A stretch of DNA of 64,000 bases from the NCBI RefSeq assembly GCF_022605165.1, contig NC_063070.1, positions 2,108,001-2,172,000 of the forward strand, in the 5' to 3' direction. How positions within the stretch are numbered: position 1 is the first letter of the stretch; every line of letters starts with the position of its first letter. The notes under the pieces were generated by a model. That model made no database searches. It saw nothing but the letters and a program-made list of their open reading frames with translations, and was not told the DNA's origin. This DNA comes from Purpureocillium takamizusanense. Its lineage: Eukaryota; Ascomycota; Sordariomycetes; Hypocreales; Ophiocordycipitaceae. Positions 43,195 to 54,437 of the stretch are shown here, piece by piece. Position numbers and translations under genes: made by a program.

Positions 43195-46100
43195 ATGGAC
43201 GGCTTCCGCTCGACGGTGCTGCAGCGGCCGCGCGACGATGACACCGCCGCCGCCGAGCGAGAGCGCGAGCGCGAGCGCGACCGGGACCGTGAAAGAGAGC
43301 GCGAACGCGACCGTCAATACCAGCGACACGACGCAGGAGGAGGCAGCAGCAGCCCCAGCGCGGCCCGCCAGCAACACGGGGGGTCGTCAGCCTTTTCCCT
43401 GCGCTCGCCGCCCTCGCGCACGCTGCCTCCCTTTGCAGCGTCGGCCTCGCCCAACGGAAGCAGCAGCAACGCAAACACCAACACCAACGGCAGCCACCAC
43501 GGTCAGAGCCATCAATCGCCGCCGCGGGCCCTGCACGGCAGTGGCAATCACGGCCAGAGCCAGAGCCAAAGCCCCTACTTGGCCTCGCCCGTGAGCCACT
43601 CACTGCCGCCGCCACCGCCCGGCGTGGCCCCGGGCACGCCTTCCAGCTCGCACCACCACCAAGGCTCCTCCTCGTCCTCGCACCAGCACCAGCATCAGCG
43701 TCAGCCCATGTCGCCGCCTCGTCCGGCCTCGTACTATCCGCCTTCTGCCGCTGCCACCACTGCTGCTGCCACCACCACCACCACCGCCGCCGCCGCTCGC
43801 GACAAACCCGCGTCGGGCAGCTTCTACGACCCCACGACCGACACCACCAAGGAGCGAGGCGTCTCAGATTCGTCCAGCTGGCACGGGGCCACCACGCCAA
43901 AGGTAGGCTCGCCCCAATCCACTTTGACTCGTGCACTGTGCACCTGGCAAAAACTCGTCCGCGAATTAAGCCATCCACGCATCAATCCACATTTCAATTC
44001 TCCATCGCCCTCAATCCATCTGCCGACCATCGCTGACCATCAACCCCAGACCCGCGACCCATACCCTTACTCGCAGGACCAGTACTACAACGGCAGGACC
44101 TCGTACAACCGGGCCCGGAGCCCGCTCTCCCACGCGCGCCCGCTTGCCGGCTCCCACAGCCCGCCCGCCCAGATGGCCTTGGGTGCAAACGGCGTGGCTA
44201 AGGAGCCCGCCGCCTCGCCCAAGCCCACCAGCGTACGTCCCCTTTCTCCTTCTACTTGCCTGCCAGCCTTCCTGCCAGCCTGCGTGCCTGCACCTCTACC
44301 CCTTTCGCACCGGCCTGCGTGCCTGCATCATTTACTTCCGCCCCCCCTTGGACTGCCCGCCCTCTTACTGACAAAGACAATGCAGACGCCCAGCCGCGCG
44401 GACCCCATGTCCTTTTCCAACATTCTGTCCAGCTCCGAGCCTCCCAAAGAGAAGAAGCAACCGCCCGTCGATGCTGTCCCCAAGCCGGCGGCGGCCGAGC
44501 CTGAACCTAAGCTTAAGGCAGAGGCCGACGCGGAGCCCGATGCGGAGCCCGAGGCCACCGAGGTCGAGGTCGACGATGCCGAGACGGAGGTCGAGCCGGA
44601 GCCGGAGCAGCAGCCTGCGAAGCGCGAAGTGAAAAAGAAGCAGCCCCGCCGGTCTAAGGGCCGGGCCTCCGACATACGTGATGCCGAGGCCCCCAAGCGC
44701 CGCCGGAGGTCGTCTCTTAAGAAGGAGTCGCCCGCCCCCCCGCGGTCGTCGTCGAAGCGCCAGGCCAACGGCCAGCCCAAGGCAGCCGCGGCGCCCCGGA
44801 CGTGGTCGACGGAGATGGAAAAGAAGATCCAGAACGCCGAGATGCAAATCGACGGCGACACATCCAAGCTCGACGCCGACGAGTTCGACGAGCATGACTA
44901 CAAGGAGCGCGCCAGCAAGCGGCGGCGCGTCATGACGGACCTCGACGAGGACCGCAACCGCCTCCGCCGCGAGGACTACGCCAAGGCGGCTGGCAAGCGG
45001 CTCGTGGGCCACGCTGAGCTCGGCAAGCGACGTTACGACGAGGTCTTTTACGACGAGGCCCTGCACGAGGTTCGCGAGCAGGAGCTCTACGCCGAGAAGG
45101 AGCGTAAGAAGGACATGCAGCGCAAGCGCCGCCGCGAAAAGTCCATGGCCGTCACCATCGAGCAGAAGGAGGCCGCTCTCGCTCGCGCCGAGGCCGCCGA
45201 GGACGAGGCGGAGCGCCAGAAGCACCTCCGCGACGCCGCCCGAGCCGACAAGAAGGCCGAGCAGACCAAGCTCATCCTCGAAAAGGGCATCAAGGGCCCC
45301 GCCCGCAACCTCGACCTCATCGACGCCGGCGCCAACTCGAGCTTCCTCGCGTCCGACGCCGAGACGCCCAAGTCCAAAAAGAAGGGCGCCCGCCCAAAGA
45401 AGTCCAAGGAACAGAAGCAAGCAGAGAAGGACTCGGCCGAGGCCGCCCAGGCCGCCCTCGATGCCGGCAAGGAGCTGCCGCCCAAGGAGGAAGGTGGCAA
45501 GGTGCGCATCAAGATCAAGGGCCGCTCCCGCGGCGGCGACAAGGAGAAGAAGGAGGCACCGCCGGTCGAGAAGGACCCCGAGCAGGAGAAGCGCGACGAG
45601 CTCGCCGAGCTTGAGAAGAAGTTCACCTCCAAGGGCTACAACCAAATTTACGAGCAGATCTGGCGCGACATGGCCCGCAAGGATGTCAACAAGACGTTTA
45701 AGCTGGCCGTCGACTCGTACGCCACCAAGGGATCCAATCTCAAGAAGACGGCCATCCTGGCGTCCAAGGAGGCCAAGCGCTGGCAGCTGCGCACCAATAA
45801 GGGCACCAAGGACCTGCAGGCCCGCGCCAAGCGCGTCATGCGCGACATGATGGGCTTCTGGAAGCGCAATGAGCGTGAGGAGCGCGACCTGCGCAAGGCC
45901 GCCGAGAAGCAGGAGATTGAGAACGCCCGCCGCGAGGAGGCCGAGCGTGAGGCAGCCCGCCAAAAGCGCAAGCTCAATTTCCTCATCTCCCAGACGGAGC
46001 TGTACTCGCACTTTATCGGCAAGAAGATCAAGACGGACGAGGTGGAGCGCAGCACCGACCACCCGGACGAGGCGCCCGAGGCGCCGCGGACCCAGAACCT

Positions 46101-48988
46101 CGATGTCTCGGAGCCTACGGGCCCCGTCGGCGGCAAGGTCACTGACTTCGAGAACCTCGACTTCGACAACGAGGACGAGTCCCAGCTGAAGGCGGCGGCC
46201 ATGGCCAACGCCCAAAACGCCATCGCTGAGGCGCAGAAGAAGGCCCGCGACTTCAACAACCAGGGGCTCGATATGGACGAGGAGGGCGAGATGAACTTCC
46301 AGAACCCCACTGGCCTCGGCGACGTCGAGATTGAGCAGCCCAAGCTCATCAACGCCCAGCTCAAGGAGTACCAGCTCAAGGGTCTCAACTGGCTCGTCAA
46401 CCTCTACGAGCAGGGCATCAACGGCATCCTTGCCGACGAAATGGGCCTCGGCAAGACGGTCCAGTCCATCTCCGTCATGGCGTACTTGGCCGAGAAGCAC
46501 GACATTTGGGGGCCTTTCCTCGTCGTTGCGCCCGCCTCGACCCTGCACAACTGGCAGCAGGAAATCGCAAAGTTCGTGCCCGAGTTCAAGATCCTGCCCT
46601 ACTGGGGCAGCGCCGGCGACCGCAAGGTGCTGCGCAAGTTCTGGGACCGCAAGCACTCGACGTACCGCAAGGATGCCGCGTTCCACGTCTGCGTCACCTC
46701 GTACCAGCTCGTCGTCTCCGACGTCGCCTACTTCCAGAAGATGCGCTGGCAGTACATGATCCTCGACGAGGCGCAGGCCATCAAGAGCTCCTCGTCGTCG
46801 CGCTGGAAGTCTCTCCTCGGCTTCCACTGCCGCAACCGCCTGCTCCTCACCGGCACGCCCATTCAGAACAACATGCAGGAGCTGTGGGCGTTGCTGCACT
46901 TCATCATGCCGTCGCTGTTTGACTCGCACGACGAGTTCAGCGAGTGGTTCTCCAAGGACATCGAGTCGCACGCCCAGAGCAACACGAAGCTCAACGAGGA
47001 CCAGCTCAAGCGCCTGCACATGATCCTCAAGCCCTTCATGCTGCGCCGTGTCAAGAAGCACGTGCAAAAGGAGCTCGGCGACAAGATCGAGCTCGACGTC
47101 TTCTGCAACCTGACGTACCGCCAGCGCGCCTACTATAGCAACCTGCGCAACCAGATCAACATCATGGACCTCGTTGAGAAGGCCACCATGGGCGACGACC
47201 AGGACTCAGGCACCCTCATGAACCTTGTGATGCAGTTCCGCAAGGTCTGCAACCATCCGGACCTGTTTGAGCGCGCCGAGGTCACCAGCCCCTTTTCCTT
47301 TGGCTACTTTGCCGAGACGGCTTCGTTTGTTCGCGAGGGCAACAACGTCCCCGTCGGCTACTCCACACGGAACCTCATTAACTACGAGCTGCCGTCTCTG
47401 GTCTGGACTCGGGACGGGCGGCTGGACAAGGCCGGCCACGACAACGACCGCGCCGGCTGGCGTGGCAAGGCACTTGGGCACATGATGAACGTGTACACAC
47501 CAGACAACGCCCGTGACAGCCTCGCCGGCTGCGACGCCTTTTCGTGGCTGCGCTTCGCCGACGCCAGCCTCGGCGACGTCTATCGGGCCAACCACGACAG
47601 CCTCTTTGATCGCGCCGTTGCCGAGCTGCAGAAGCCAGACCGCCTCGCGCACATGGATGTCGCCTACGAGGACGACGACGACAATGGCGGCTACGTGCCG
47701 GCGCACGCTATGCTAAAGGTGCGTCCACGCGCGAGCCGTGCCGCCGCTTTAGCCGCCGCCACCGCCGAGGGCGTGCTTGCCAGGCTTATGAACGTTGCCC
47801 GCGGCGATTACGCCGACTCGGGACTCGGCCGTCTCGAGATTGCCGGCCGCCCACGCGCATCGGCACCGCCCATTGATGTGTCGTGCAATAGTGCGAGCGC
47901 CATCCGCGAGCGTAACCGTATCCTCTTCAACGTCGGCATGCGCAGGGCGCTCTACGGAATCGGCACGCACGAGGAGAGGAAACTCGTCCAGGGCCGCGTG
48001 CCGCTCGAGCTGTGGCCCGCCAAGGCCGCGCTGCCACCGCCCGACGGCGAGAAGCGGCGCTTTACCAATATAAGCGTGCCGTCGATGCGGCGCTTCGTCA
48101 CCGACAGCGGCAAACTGGCCAAGCTCGACGAGCTGCTTTTCAAGCTCAAGGCCGAGAATCACCGCGTGCTCCTTTACTTCCAGATGACGCGTATGATCGA
48201 CATGATGGAGGAGTACCTCACCTACCGCAACTTCAAGTACTGCCGCCTCGACGGCTCGACCAAGCTCGAGGACCGCCGCGACACGGTACACGACTTCCAG
48301 ACGCGTCCCGAAATCTTCATCTTCCTGCTGTCGACGCGTGCCGGTGGTCTCGGCATCAACCTGACTTCAGCCGACACTGTCATCTTTTACGACTCGGACT
48401 GGAATCCGACCATTGACTCGCAGGCCATGGACCGCGCCCACCGTCTGGGCCAAACGAAGCAGGTCACTGTGTATCGCCTCATCACGCGCGGCACCATCGA
48501 GGAGCGCATCCGCAAGCGCGCGCTGCAGAAGGAGGAGGTGCAGCGCGTCGTCATCCAGGGCGGCGGCGCGAGCGTCGACTTCTCGGGCCGCCGCGCTCCC
48601 GAGAACCGCAACCGCGACATCGCCATGTGGCTTGCCGACGACGAGCAGGCTGAGATGATTGAGCGCCGTGAGAAGGAGCTGCTCGAGTCGGGCGAGCTTG
48701 ACAAGCGCAAGAAGGGCGGACGGCGGAAGAAGGCCGAGGGGACGGCCAGTCTGGACGACTTGTACCACGAGGGTAAGCAACATCCTCCCTTTTGATCCTT
48801 TGCTCACCTGACGAATGCTGACTCTATCCCCCGCAGGTGAAGGAAATTTTGACGACGGCAGCAAGGGGGCGGCCTCGGGGGCGGCGACGCCCGTCGAGAG
48901 CGAAAAAGGCAAGAAGAAGGCCAAGGGCAAACGGGCCAAGACGGCCAAGCAGCGCCTGGCCATTGCCGACGGCATGGTGGATTATTGA
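43195..48988 (+). CDS. ino80: INO80 chromatin-remodelling ATPase
   Basis: Exons 43195-43902, 44050-44232, 44386-48772 and 48837-48988 encode 1809 aa starting [12 protein letters not shown]. The nuclear INO80 complex slides nucleosomes and exchanges H2A.Z. The N-terminus is a long disordered region with Arg/Glu, Ser, His and Thr tracts. A highly charged region follows (DBINO-type: [40 protein letters not shown]). The SNF2 ATPase has [11 protein letters not shown] (Walker A, about residue 982), LDEAQAIKS (about 1090), [29 protein letters not shown] and, after the INO80-specific insertion, [17 protein letters not shown] and [18 protein letters not shown]. The last intron splits a Gly codon before a Lys-rich tail. 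Introns 1 and 2 (147 and 153 nt) are multiples of three without stops, so retention would be silent in frame. Confidence 0.96.
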
Positions 48989-49569
48989 TATCGATGTACT
49001 ACATAGAGCTTTGCTACAGGAATTGAGGCGTTTGACATGTTCCAGCACAAGCACGTGTGAAAGCCCCAAGTAGCCAAACTGCCAGCCCCCCGTGATTGAA
49101 CAGCCGCCCGCCCGTTTGCTATTCCTGTTCATTGTGGCTTGGGGCAACTGTCTGGCCGAGGGTGAACAGCTGGCGACGGCCTTGAACGGCTGCCCGGCAA
49201 CGCGTGGCTGGCCAGCTGCCCGTGAACAGATAGCCATAAATAGTTGGCCCCCTGCCGCACCTCTGTTTTTCTTCTTTTCCTCCTTTCACCTCTCGCGTCT
49301 CCTCGCGCTCTCTCGAACTCCGCGAGTGAGCCCAGGTCTCGTTACCGCCATCCCATTTCATCAACACATCCATCAACACCAAGCACTACATCAGGGGTAA
49401 AGCATCTCGGCATAAGGCAAGTCACCTGCGAGCTTCGTCGGGTCGTCGAGCTGCGCTTCTACATCTGACTTGGTTCTACTGCTTCAGAAGCTGGCTTCGC
49501 GTGCGCAACGCGTCAACCATCACCACCGACCCTGCGTCGTCGTTTGGCTCTCTTGCCATCTCCTAACAA
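48989..49569. other. Intergenic region between INO80 and the zinc-finger gene
   Basis: Contains the INO80 3' region and the promoter of the zinc-finger gene, with a TTCTTTTCCTCCTTTC-type pyrimidine tract near 49267-49290. No separate gene is supported. Confidence 0.55.
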
Positions 49570-49621
49570 GTACGTGGGCCAGCAGTCTCTTGAAACGAGC
49601 ATCATACTGACCGACTCCCAG
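49570..49621 (+). other. Putative 5'-UTR intron 1 of the zinc-finger gene
   Basis: GTACGTG donor, ATACTGACC branch site and CTCCCAG acceptor, 52 nt, upstream of the start codon at 49841. Called from splice signals only. Confidence 0.55.
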
Positions 49622-49724
49622 ACTTGCCTGCGCACCGCTGTGAGCGGACAAGCTACGCAAACGTGTCTACTGTTATTCTCGCCACACGGCATCTATTGGC
49701 TCTGTGCCGTCATCTGACCAGGAA

Positions 49725-49779
49725 GTGAGTGAGCCATCTGTCGCGTACCATCCGAAGCATCGCACTGACCAATGTTCAG
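49725..49779 (+). other. Putative 5'-UTR intron 2 of the zinc-finger gene
   Basis: GTGAGTG donor, CACTGACC branch site and GTTCAG acceptor, 55 nt, ending 61 bp before the start codon at 49841. Called from splice signals only. Confidence 0.6.
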
Positions 49780-49840
49780 ACCGCCTCGCACGCGTCAGTG
49801 ACCAAACCAAACAAACGCGTCCACTACTCAATCCATCATC

Positions 49841-50768
49841 ATGGCGAACCAACCCGCCTTCATCTCCGACGCCGGCGGCGGCATGTGCCTTGAGCCTTGC
49901 TGCACCGCGTACAATGTCGACTTTGGCCTCGAGAGCACCTACCAGAGCCACATGAAGAACAAGTGGCACATCGAAGCCCGCGAGGCCGGCCGAGCGCTCC
50001 TGGCCATGAACCTGTCGGACGAGGTACTCGAGCAGCGACGCCGAGCCCTCCGCGAGCTCCGCTGCGATGAGGAACACTGTCCCCTCTACGGACGCGTCAT
50101 GCCGGGCGGCCACGGTGCGTTTTACGGCCACCGCAAGTCGCTCGCGCACCTCAACATCCCCGTGGACCGCAACAATCCTCCCATCTGGCGCTGCGACGTG
50201 GCTACGTGCTAGCATTACGGCCGCTACTACATCAGCGCGGAGAACAAGAGAAACCACGAGATGACGGACCGCCACATGAACGCCCTGCGGGACCAGATCA
50301 ATCGCATGCTTCGCGGACAGGCGCCGCTGCCCCCTACCACGGCGGCCACTCGCAACCAGCGACGCAAGATGCAGTCCAAGCCCCTGGACGCGCGCGAGTC
50401 GGCGTCGCTGTATCTCGGCGCCCTGAACTGGACGGCGCCTGTTGCTCCTCCACCGCCTCCTCCGCCCATGGCGATGCTCCCCCCTCCCCCTCCCCCTCCC
50501 CTGCCTCCTCCCCCCTTCACGCCCCTCATCACCACCGATGCTCGCATGCGTCTGTTTTGTCCCGAGGTTTATGGGTATGTTCAGCCTCGGCCGCGGACCT
50601 AGGCCCGCCGGGCATGACGCCCTTGACTGACGTATCCCGTGTATTGACCAAAGCAGGGAGCCGCGTGGGCGGACTTTTTACGAGCTGTGCCTGGACATTC
50701 AGATATTCGTCGAGAGTCAGACCTCCGAGGATGTGTGGCCCAAGTGGCGTATCGAGCTTGGCATCTGA
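49841..50768 (+). pseudogene. C2H2-type zinc-finger protein interrupted by an in-frame TAG
   Basis: Exons 49841-50574 and 50657-50768. The 82-nt intron (GTATGT, TTGACTGAC, AAAGCAG) is phase 2 and joins EVYG to EPRGRTFYELCLDIQ, ending WPKWRIELGI. Three Cys/His units are visible: CCTAYNVDF...HMKNKWH; LRCDEEHC...HRKSLAH; WRCDVATC then HYGRYYIS...NHEMTDRH. A TAG codon at 50210-50212 (codon 124) falls right after the second cysteine of unit three. The frame then continues without change for 157 more codons, through a Pro-rich linker and a correct splice. As written, the gene yields 123 aa. This is a nonsense allele, a sequencing error, a stop read-through, or an unusual 51-nt intron ending at that TAG (its donor, GTGGAC, would be poor). 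I do not recognise the family. Confidence 0.65.
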
Positions 50769-52593
50769 GGGTTTGTCATGGACGAACAATTGTAATTGAT
50801 GGCGAAACACGGCTTGCTTCGGGAGGTGATACGGGGGGGTTTTGTCATGGGAGAACTGGTTGCTGAGAGGGGGCATAAGGTTGTGAGATCGCTTGGGTCA
50901 GAACGGGACCCCCTTTGACTGTGCCAAGGGTTGCAGTCCCCATAATAAGAAAGCATTGTGTTTGTATATGCGCGGGCCTTCTCATTGATGACGTGAACTA
51001 CGACTATGTACTTCGTAGCGATCTGCAGATGGCAGCTCAGCCGGGGTTTTGTTACAGTAAAGTCCGCCAGCAGAGGACGTACAACACCCTCCGATGGCTC
51101 ATCATTAATTGAACTGGCATCCCGGCGCGAAGACTGGGGACAGCCAGTATTGGCACGGTCACTGTGAGGAGGAGGAGGAGTCTCAAAGGAGAGACAACGG
51201 TCGGTCTAACGACCGGTATTTTGCAGGCGACACCGGTAAGGGCAAGTGCTTCCTCGGACTGCAGCCTTGGCGTGCGTTAACACAGGCCAAATGAACCACG
51301 ACAAACGCTAGGACTGACAATTCGGATCGTGCCGAGTCACGACATGGGAGCGGTCGTCTGACGTCCACGTCCCCGTCGAGCTGTGGCCACAGACCGGTCG
51401 AGCAGCCGACAAAAAGCACGTATCAGACTGGTAAGGTTCGTGTCCGATATCAGAGTACAGTATACAGGTCGTATGTTTCAGGCCACAGACGTGAGGGAGA
51501 GATTGAGGGTGCGCCTCACGACCACGATCGATAATGATACTTAGTAATGTCTTTGGCCACATGAGCGGTGAAGCCGACCCATGGACGTCGGAATATGCAC
51601 AGAGGGTTTCGACGGCCGCCCTCAACGGGCGCGGCTAAGCACATTCGGAGATGATCCAGAGTAACACGCAGCCACATCGACGTGGACGCGACTCGGGCAG
51701 AGCCCGGGGCAAGTGTTCAGCAGGCACAGGCAAGCCCCCCTCGGGCGGGGGCGGGCCGTCCGAGACAGTAAGTCAGTCCCGCAGCCAGGCACGTTGCACA
51801 ACGCCGAGTGTCACCACACACGGGAGACGTCGTCGGCGGAGACCTGCATCTGCCTATGCGCGTTGGCGGGCGAGCGGGAGCGCAAGGGGCGGGTTCGACC
51901 GACCGCCGACGCGAGCGAGGCAACATGGCGAGCATCATGTCGCCCGTCGCGACGCTCGGGCGTCCCATGGCTCTCGCCACCTGCGGGCACACTGGCGGTG
52001 TTTGTTGTTGTTATTGTTGTTATTGCGTGGGCGCGCGCGATGCCGTCACTTGCCTCCTCCGATCAGACAGACGCTCGACCCGACTCGGACGCGTGCAGCG
52101 GGCATGAGCGCGTGTTCGGACTCTGGCGGCGGGCGGGCGTCACATTCGAAGCAGGGCCTCCCGATGCTTCACCCGCGGCCGCTTCTCGCATTCGGCTAAG
52201 ACAGTGTCGCGGCGGACCGGACGGCGGCGCTCAGCGCGCCACGGGACCGTTTGTGACGGACGTGCACTCGATGCGTACCGAGTATATGCGAGCGAGTATG
52301 CGTCGGGGCGGGCAGAGTTGGGCAACTGCGTGAAACGGGCAGCGGACGAGGGCCGCGCAGGTGTGCGGCTTGCAGCAACACCACCACCACCACCATCCGA
52401 GCGTGTGTAACGTACGTATCGAGTGTGGTGTTGGAGTGCCGTCGGGTCTGATAAAAAGGAGAGCGGCTGTCCGCGACGAGGCAGGCGCGACCAAGTACGC
52501 CGCACTTGCAGGCGGTGAGCGACGAAAATTGCGGCGGCGGCGCCTCGACCTTCGACCACGACCTCCTCTTTCCTCACCTCGACACAGCTGACG
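50769..52593. other. Intergenic region between the zinc-finger gene and the TRK gene
   Basis: 1.8 kb with a TACTTCGTA copy (51009). Open frames of up to 206 codons in 51650-52740 on both strands are Arg/Pro-rich shadows with no family match. The promoter and any missing 5' exon of the TRK gene would be here. Confidence 0.55.
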
Positions 52594-54437
52594 ATGCGGC
52601 GGCCCGGCTTCCTCGCGATGCACGGTAAGTGTGCCGTCCGTCCCGTGATGGAAGGGCCCGGACGACTGACCGTTCCCCCAGGCGCGTATATTGTCGTCAT
52701 GGGCCTGCTGTCACTGCCGGTGCTGTACCCTCTCGGCAACCTGTCCGCCGTGGACGCCTACTTTATGGGCTGCAGCGCGTCGACAGAGTCTGGCCTCAAC
52801 ACGTAGCTCGTCTGGACTGACGCTTTGCAGAACGTGGGGGCTGACTTGGTGTCCGTAGGGTTGATCTTGGGCCGCTCGCGCTGTATCAGCAGCTGTACTT
52901 GTACTTTGTGCCCATGCTGACGAGCCCCTGCTTCGTCAACATTGTCGTCGTGCTGCTGCGGCTCCGCTGGTTCTACAGACGCATCTGCGAGGCAGAGAGC
53001 CGTGATGGCGAGCAGGGCTCGACGGCTCCCGTCTCCGAGCCCATCGTGCAGAAGGCGGAGGCCGACCTCGCCTGCTGTGCCGTTGGGCGAGATCGGTCAC
53101 CGCAGGGGGCGCTCGCCACCAAACGGCGAGACGATGTGGGCGGAGACGAGTACCGCGCCCTCAAGATCCTGCTTCCCATCGTCACCGGTAGGCTCTCGTC
53201 ACCCGAACCCTCGGTCCCCGCTGACCGCCACACGCAGTGTACTTCTTCGGCCTCCACCTGCTCGGGGGTTCAGCGCTCGCGATATGGGCGCGCTTCGCAC
53301 AAGTCAAGTACACGGCGTACCTCGACGAGCTCGGCCTAAACCGCACCTGGTGGTGAGTGCCCTCATTCCTGAGTACGGACGACCGCTGACCGCGAGCCCC
53401 AGGGCCTTTTATACGACGCAGTCGCTCATGGACAACCTGGGCTTCACCCTTACGCCCGATGCCATGGTGAGCTTCCGCGACACCGTCTTCCCACTGTTGC
53501 TGCTCACCGTGCTCGCTCTGGCCGGCGAGACGCTGTACCCGGTGCTCCTCCGCTTTGCCATCTGGGCCGTGTCCCGCGTCGTGCCTTCGCGACTGCGTAG
53601 CCCGCTCCAGTTCCTGCTCGACCACCCGCGGCGCTGCTATACGCTGCTCTTCCCCGCCGGCACCACTTGGGCCATTCTGAGCATCGCCGCCGTGCTCAAC
53701 CTCGGCGCGGCGCTGCTCATCGTCGTCTTGGACCTCCACTCCGCCGAGGTGGCCGGTCTGGCCCCCGGGAACCGTTTCGTTGCGGCGTTGTTCCAAGCGG
53801 CAGCGGCACGCCACGCGGGGACCACCCCTTACAACCTGGCTAACGTGAGCCCCGCGACGCAATTTACCCTACTCGTCATGATGTACATCTCCGTGTACCC
53901 GGTGGCGGTGGGCGTGCGCGCTGCTGCAGAGGCACCGTACGAGGACCGCAGCGTCGGGATATTCGGTAGCGAGCCCGAATACGGCGAGAGTCGCGGCGGG
54001 ACATATCTCGTCCGCGTCATGCGGGAGCAGCTGTCCTGCGACCTGTGGTGGATCTTTCTCGGCATCTTTCTGTTGGCCGTGACGGAAGGCAAGAACGTGG
54101 CCGACGTGAACGAGCCGGTAGGTCTGAAGCAGGCAACCAGGGCGAACTGAAGCTGACCGAGCAATGCCAGGCCATCAAGATATTCCCAATCTTCTTCGAA
54201 GTCGTGTCCGCCTAGTAAGTTGTTGTGAATTCGCCCGTACCGAGCGACCGCTGACTGCCCAGCTGCAATGTCGGCATCAGCCTCGGCCACCCCAGCGTGT
54301 CGAGCGCGCTGAGCACAAAGTTCTCCGTGGCGGGCAAGCTCGTCGTCTGCGCCATGATGATTCGCGGTCGGCACCGCGGGATGCCTTACAGGTTGGACCG
54401 CGCGGTGGTGCTGCCCGGCGAGCGGGAGCGGGAGTAG
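52594..54437 (+). CDS. TRK/HKT-type potassium transporter (compact, seven exons)
   Basis: Exons 52594-52624, 52682-52802, 52859-53187, 53238-53352, 53403-54117, 54171-54214 and 54263-54437 encode 509 aa. Every junction keeps frame and family sequence, and the introns are 48-57 nt. The protein imports K+ at the plasma membrane through four helix-pore-helix repeats. The pore loops read ASTESGLNT (about 45), NLGFTLTP (about 210), ARHAGTTPYNL (about 332) and EVVSAYCNVGISLG (about 448-461). FLLDHPRRCYTLLFP, MMYISVYPVAVGVR, DLWWIFLGIFL and IRGRHRGMPYRLDRAVVLP are strong family signatures. Loop 4 normally reads AYGTVG or AYGNVG; here it is AYCNVG. Fungal TRKs are usually longer, with an N-terminal extension and a big loop between repeats 1 and 2; here both are short. 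A missing 5' exon is possible, since the start MRRPGFLAMHG leaves little before helix 1. Confidence 0.9.

Noticed and set aside
44365..47067. 900-codon open frame on the minus strand within INO80
   Set aside because: It is an antisense shadow produced by the codon bias of INO80 (G/C in third positions removes stops). It reads as a Leu/Val/Gly repeat without any domain, while the plus strand has full SNF2 motifs.
51651..52739. Open frames of 182-206 codons before the TRK gene
   Set aside because: Mutually overlapping, biased composition, and no splice-linked continuation into the TRK exons.
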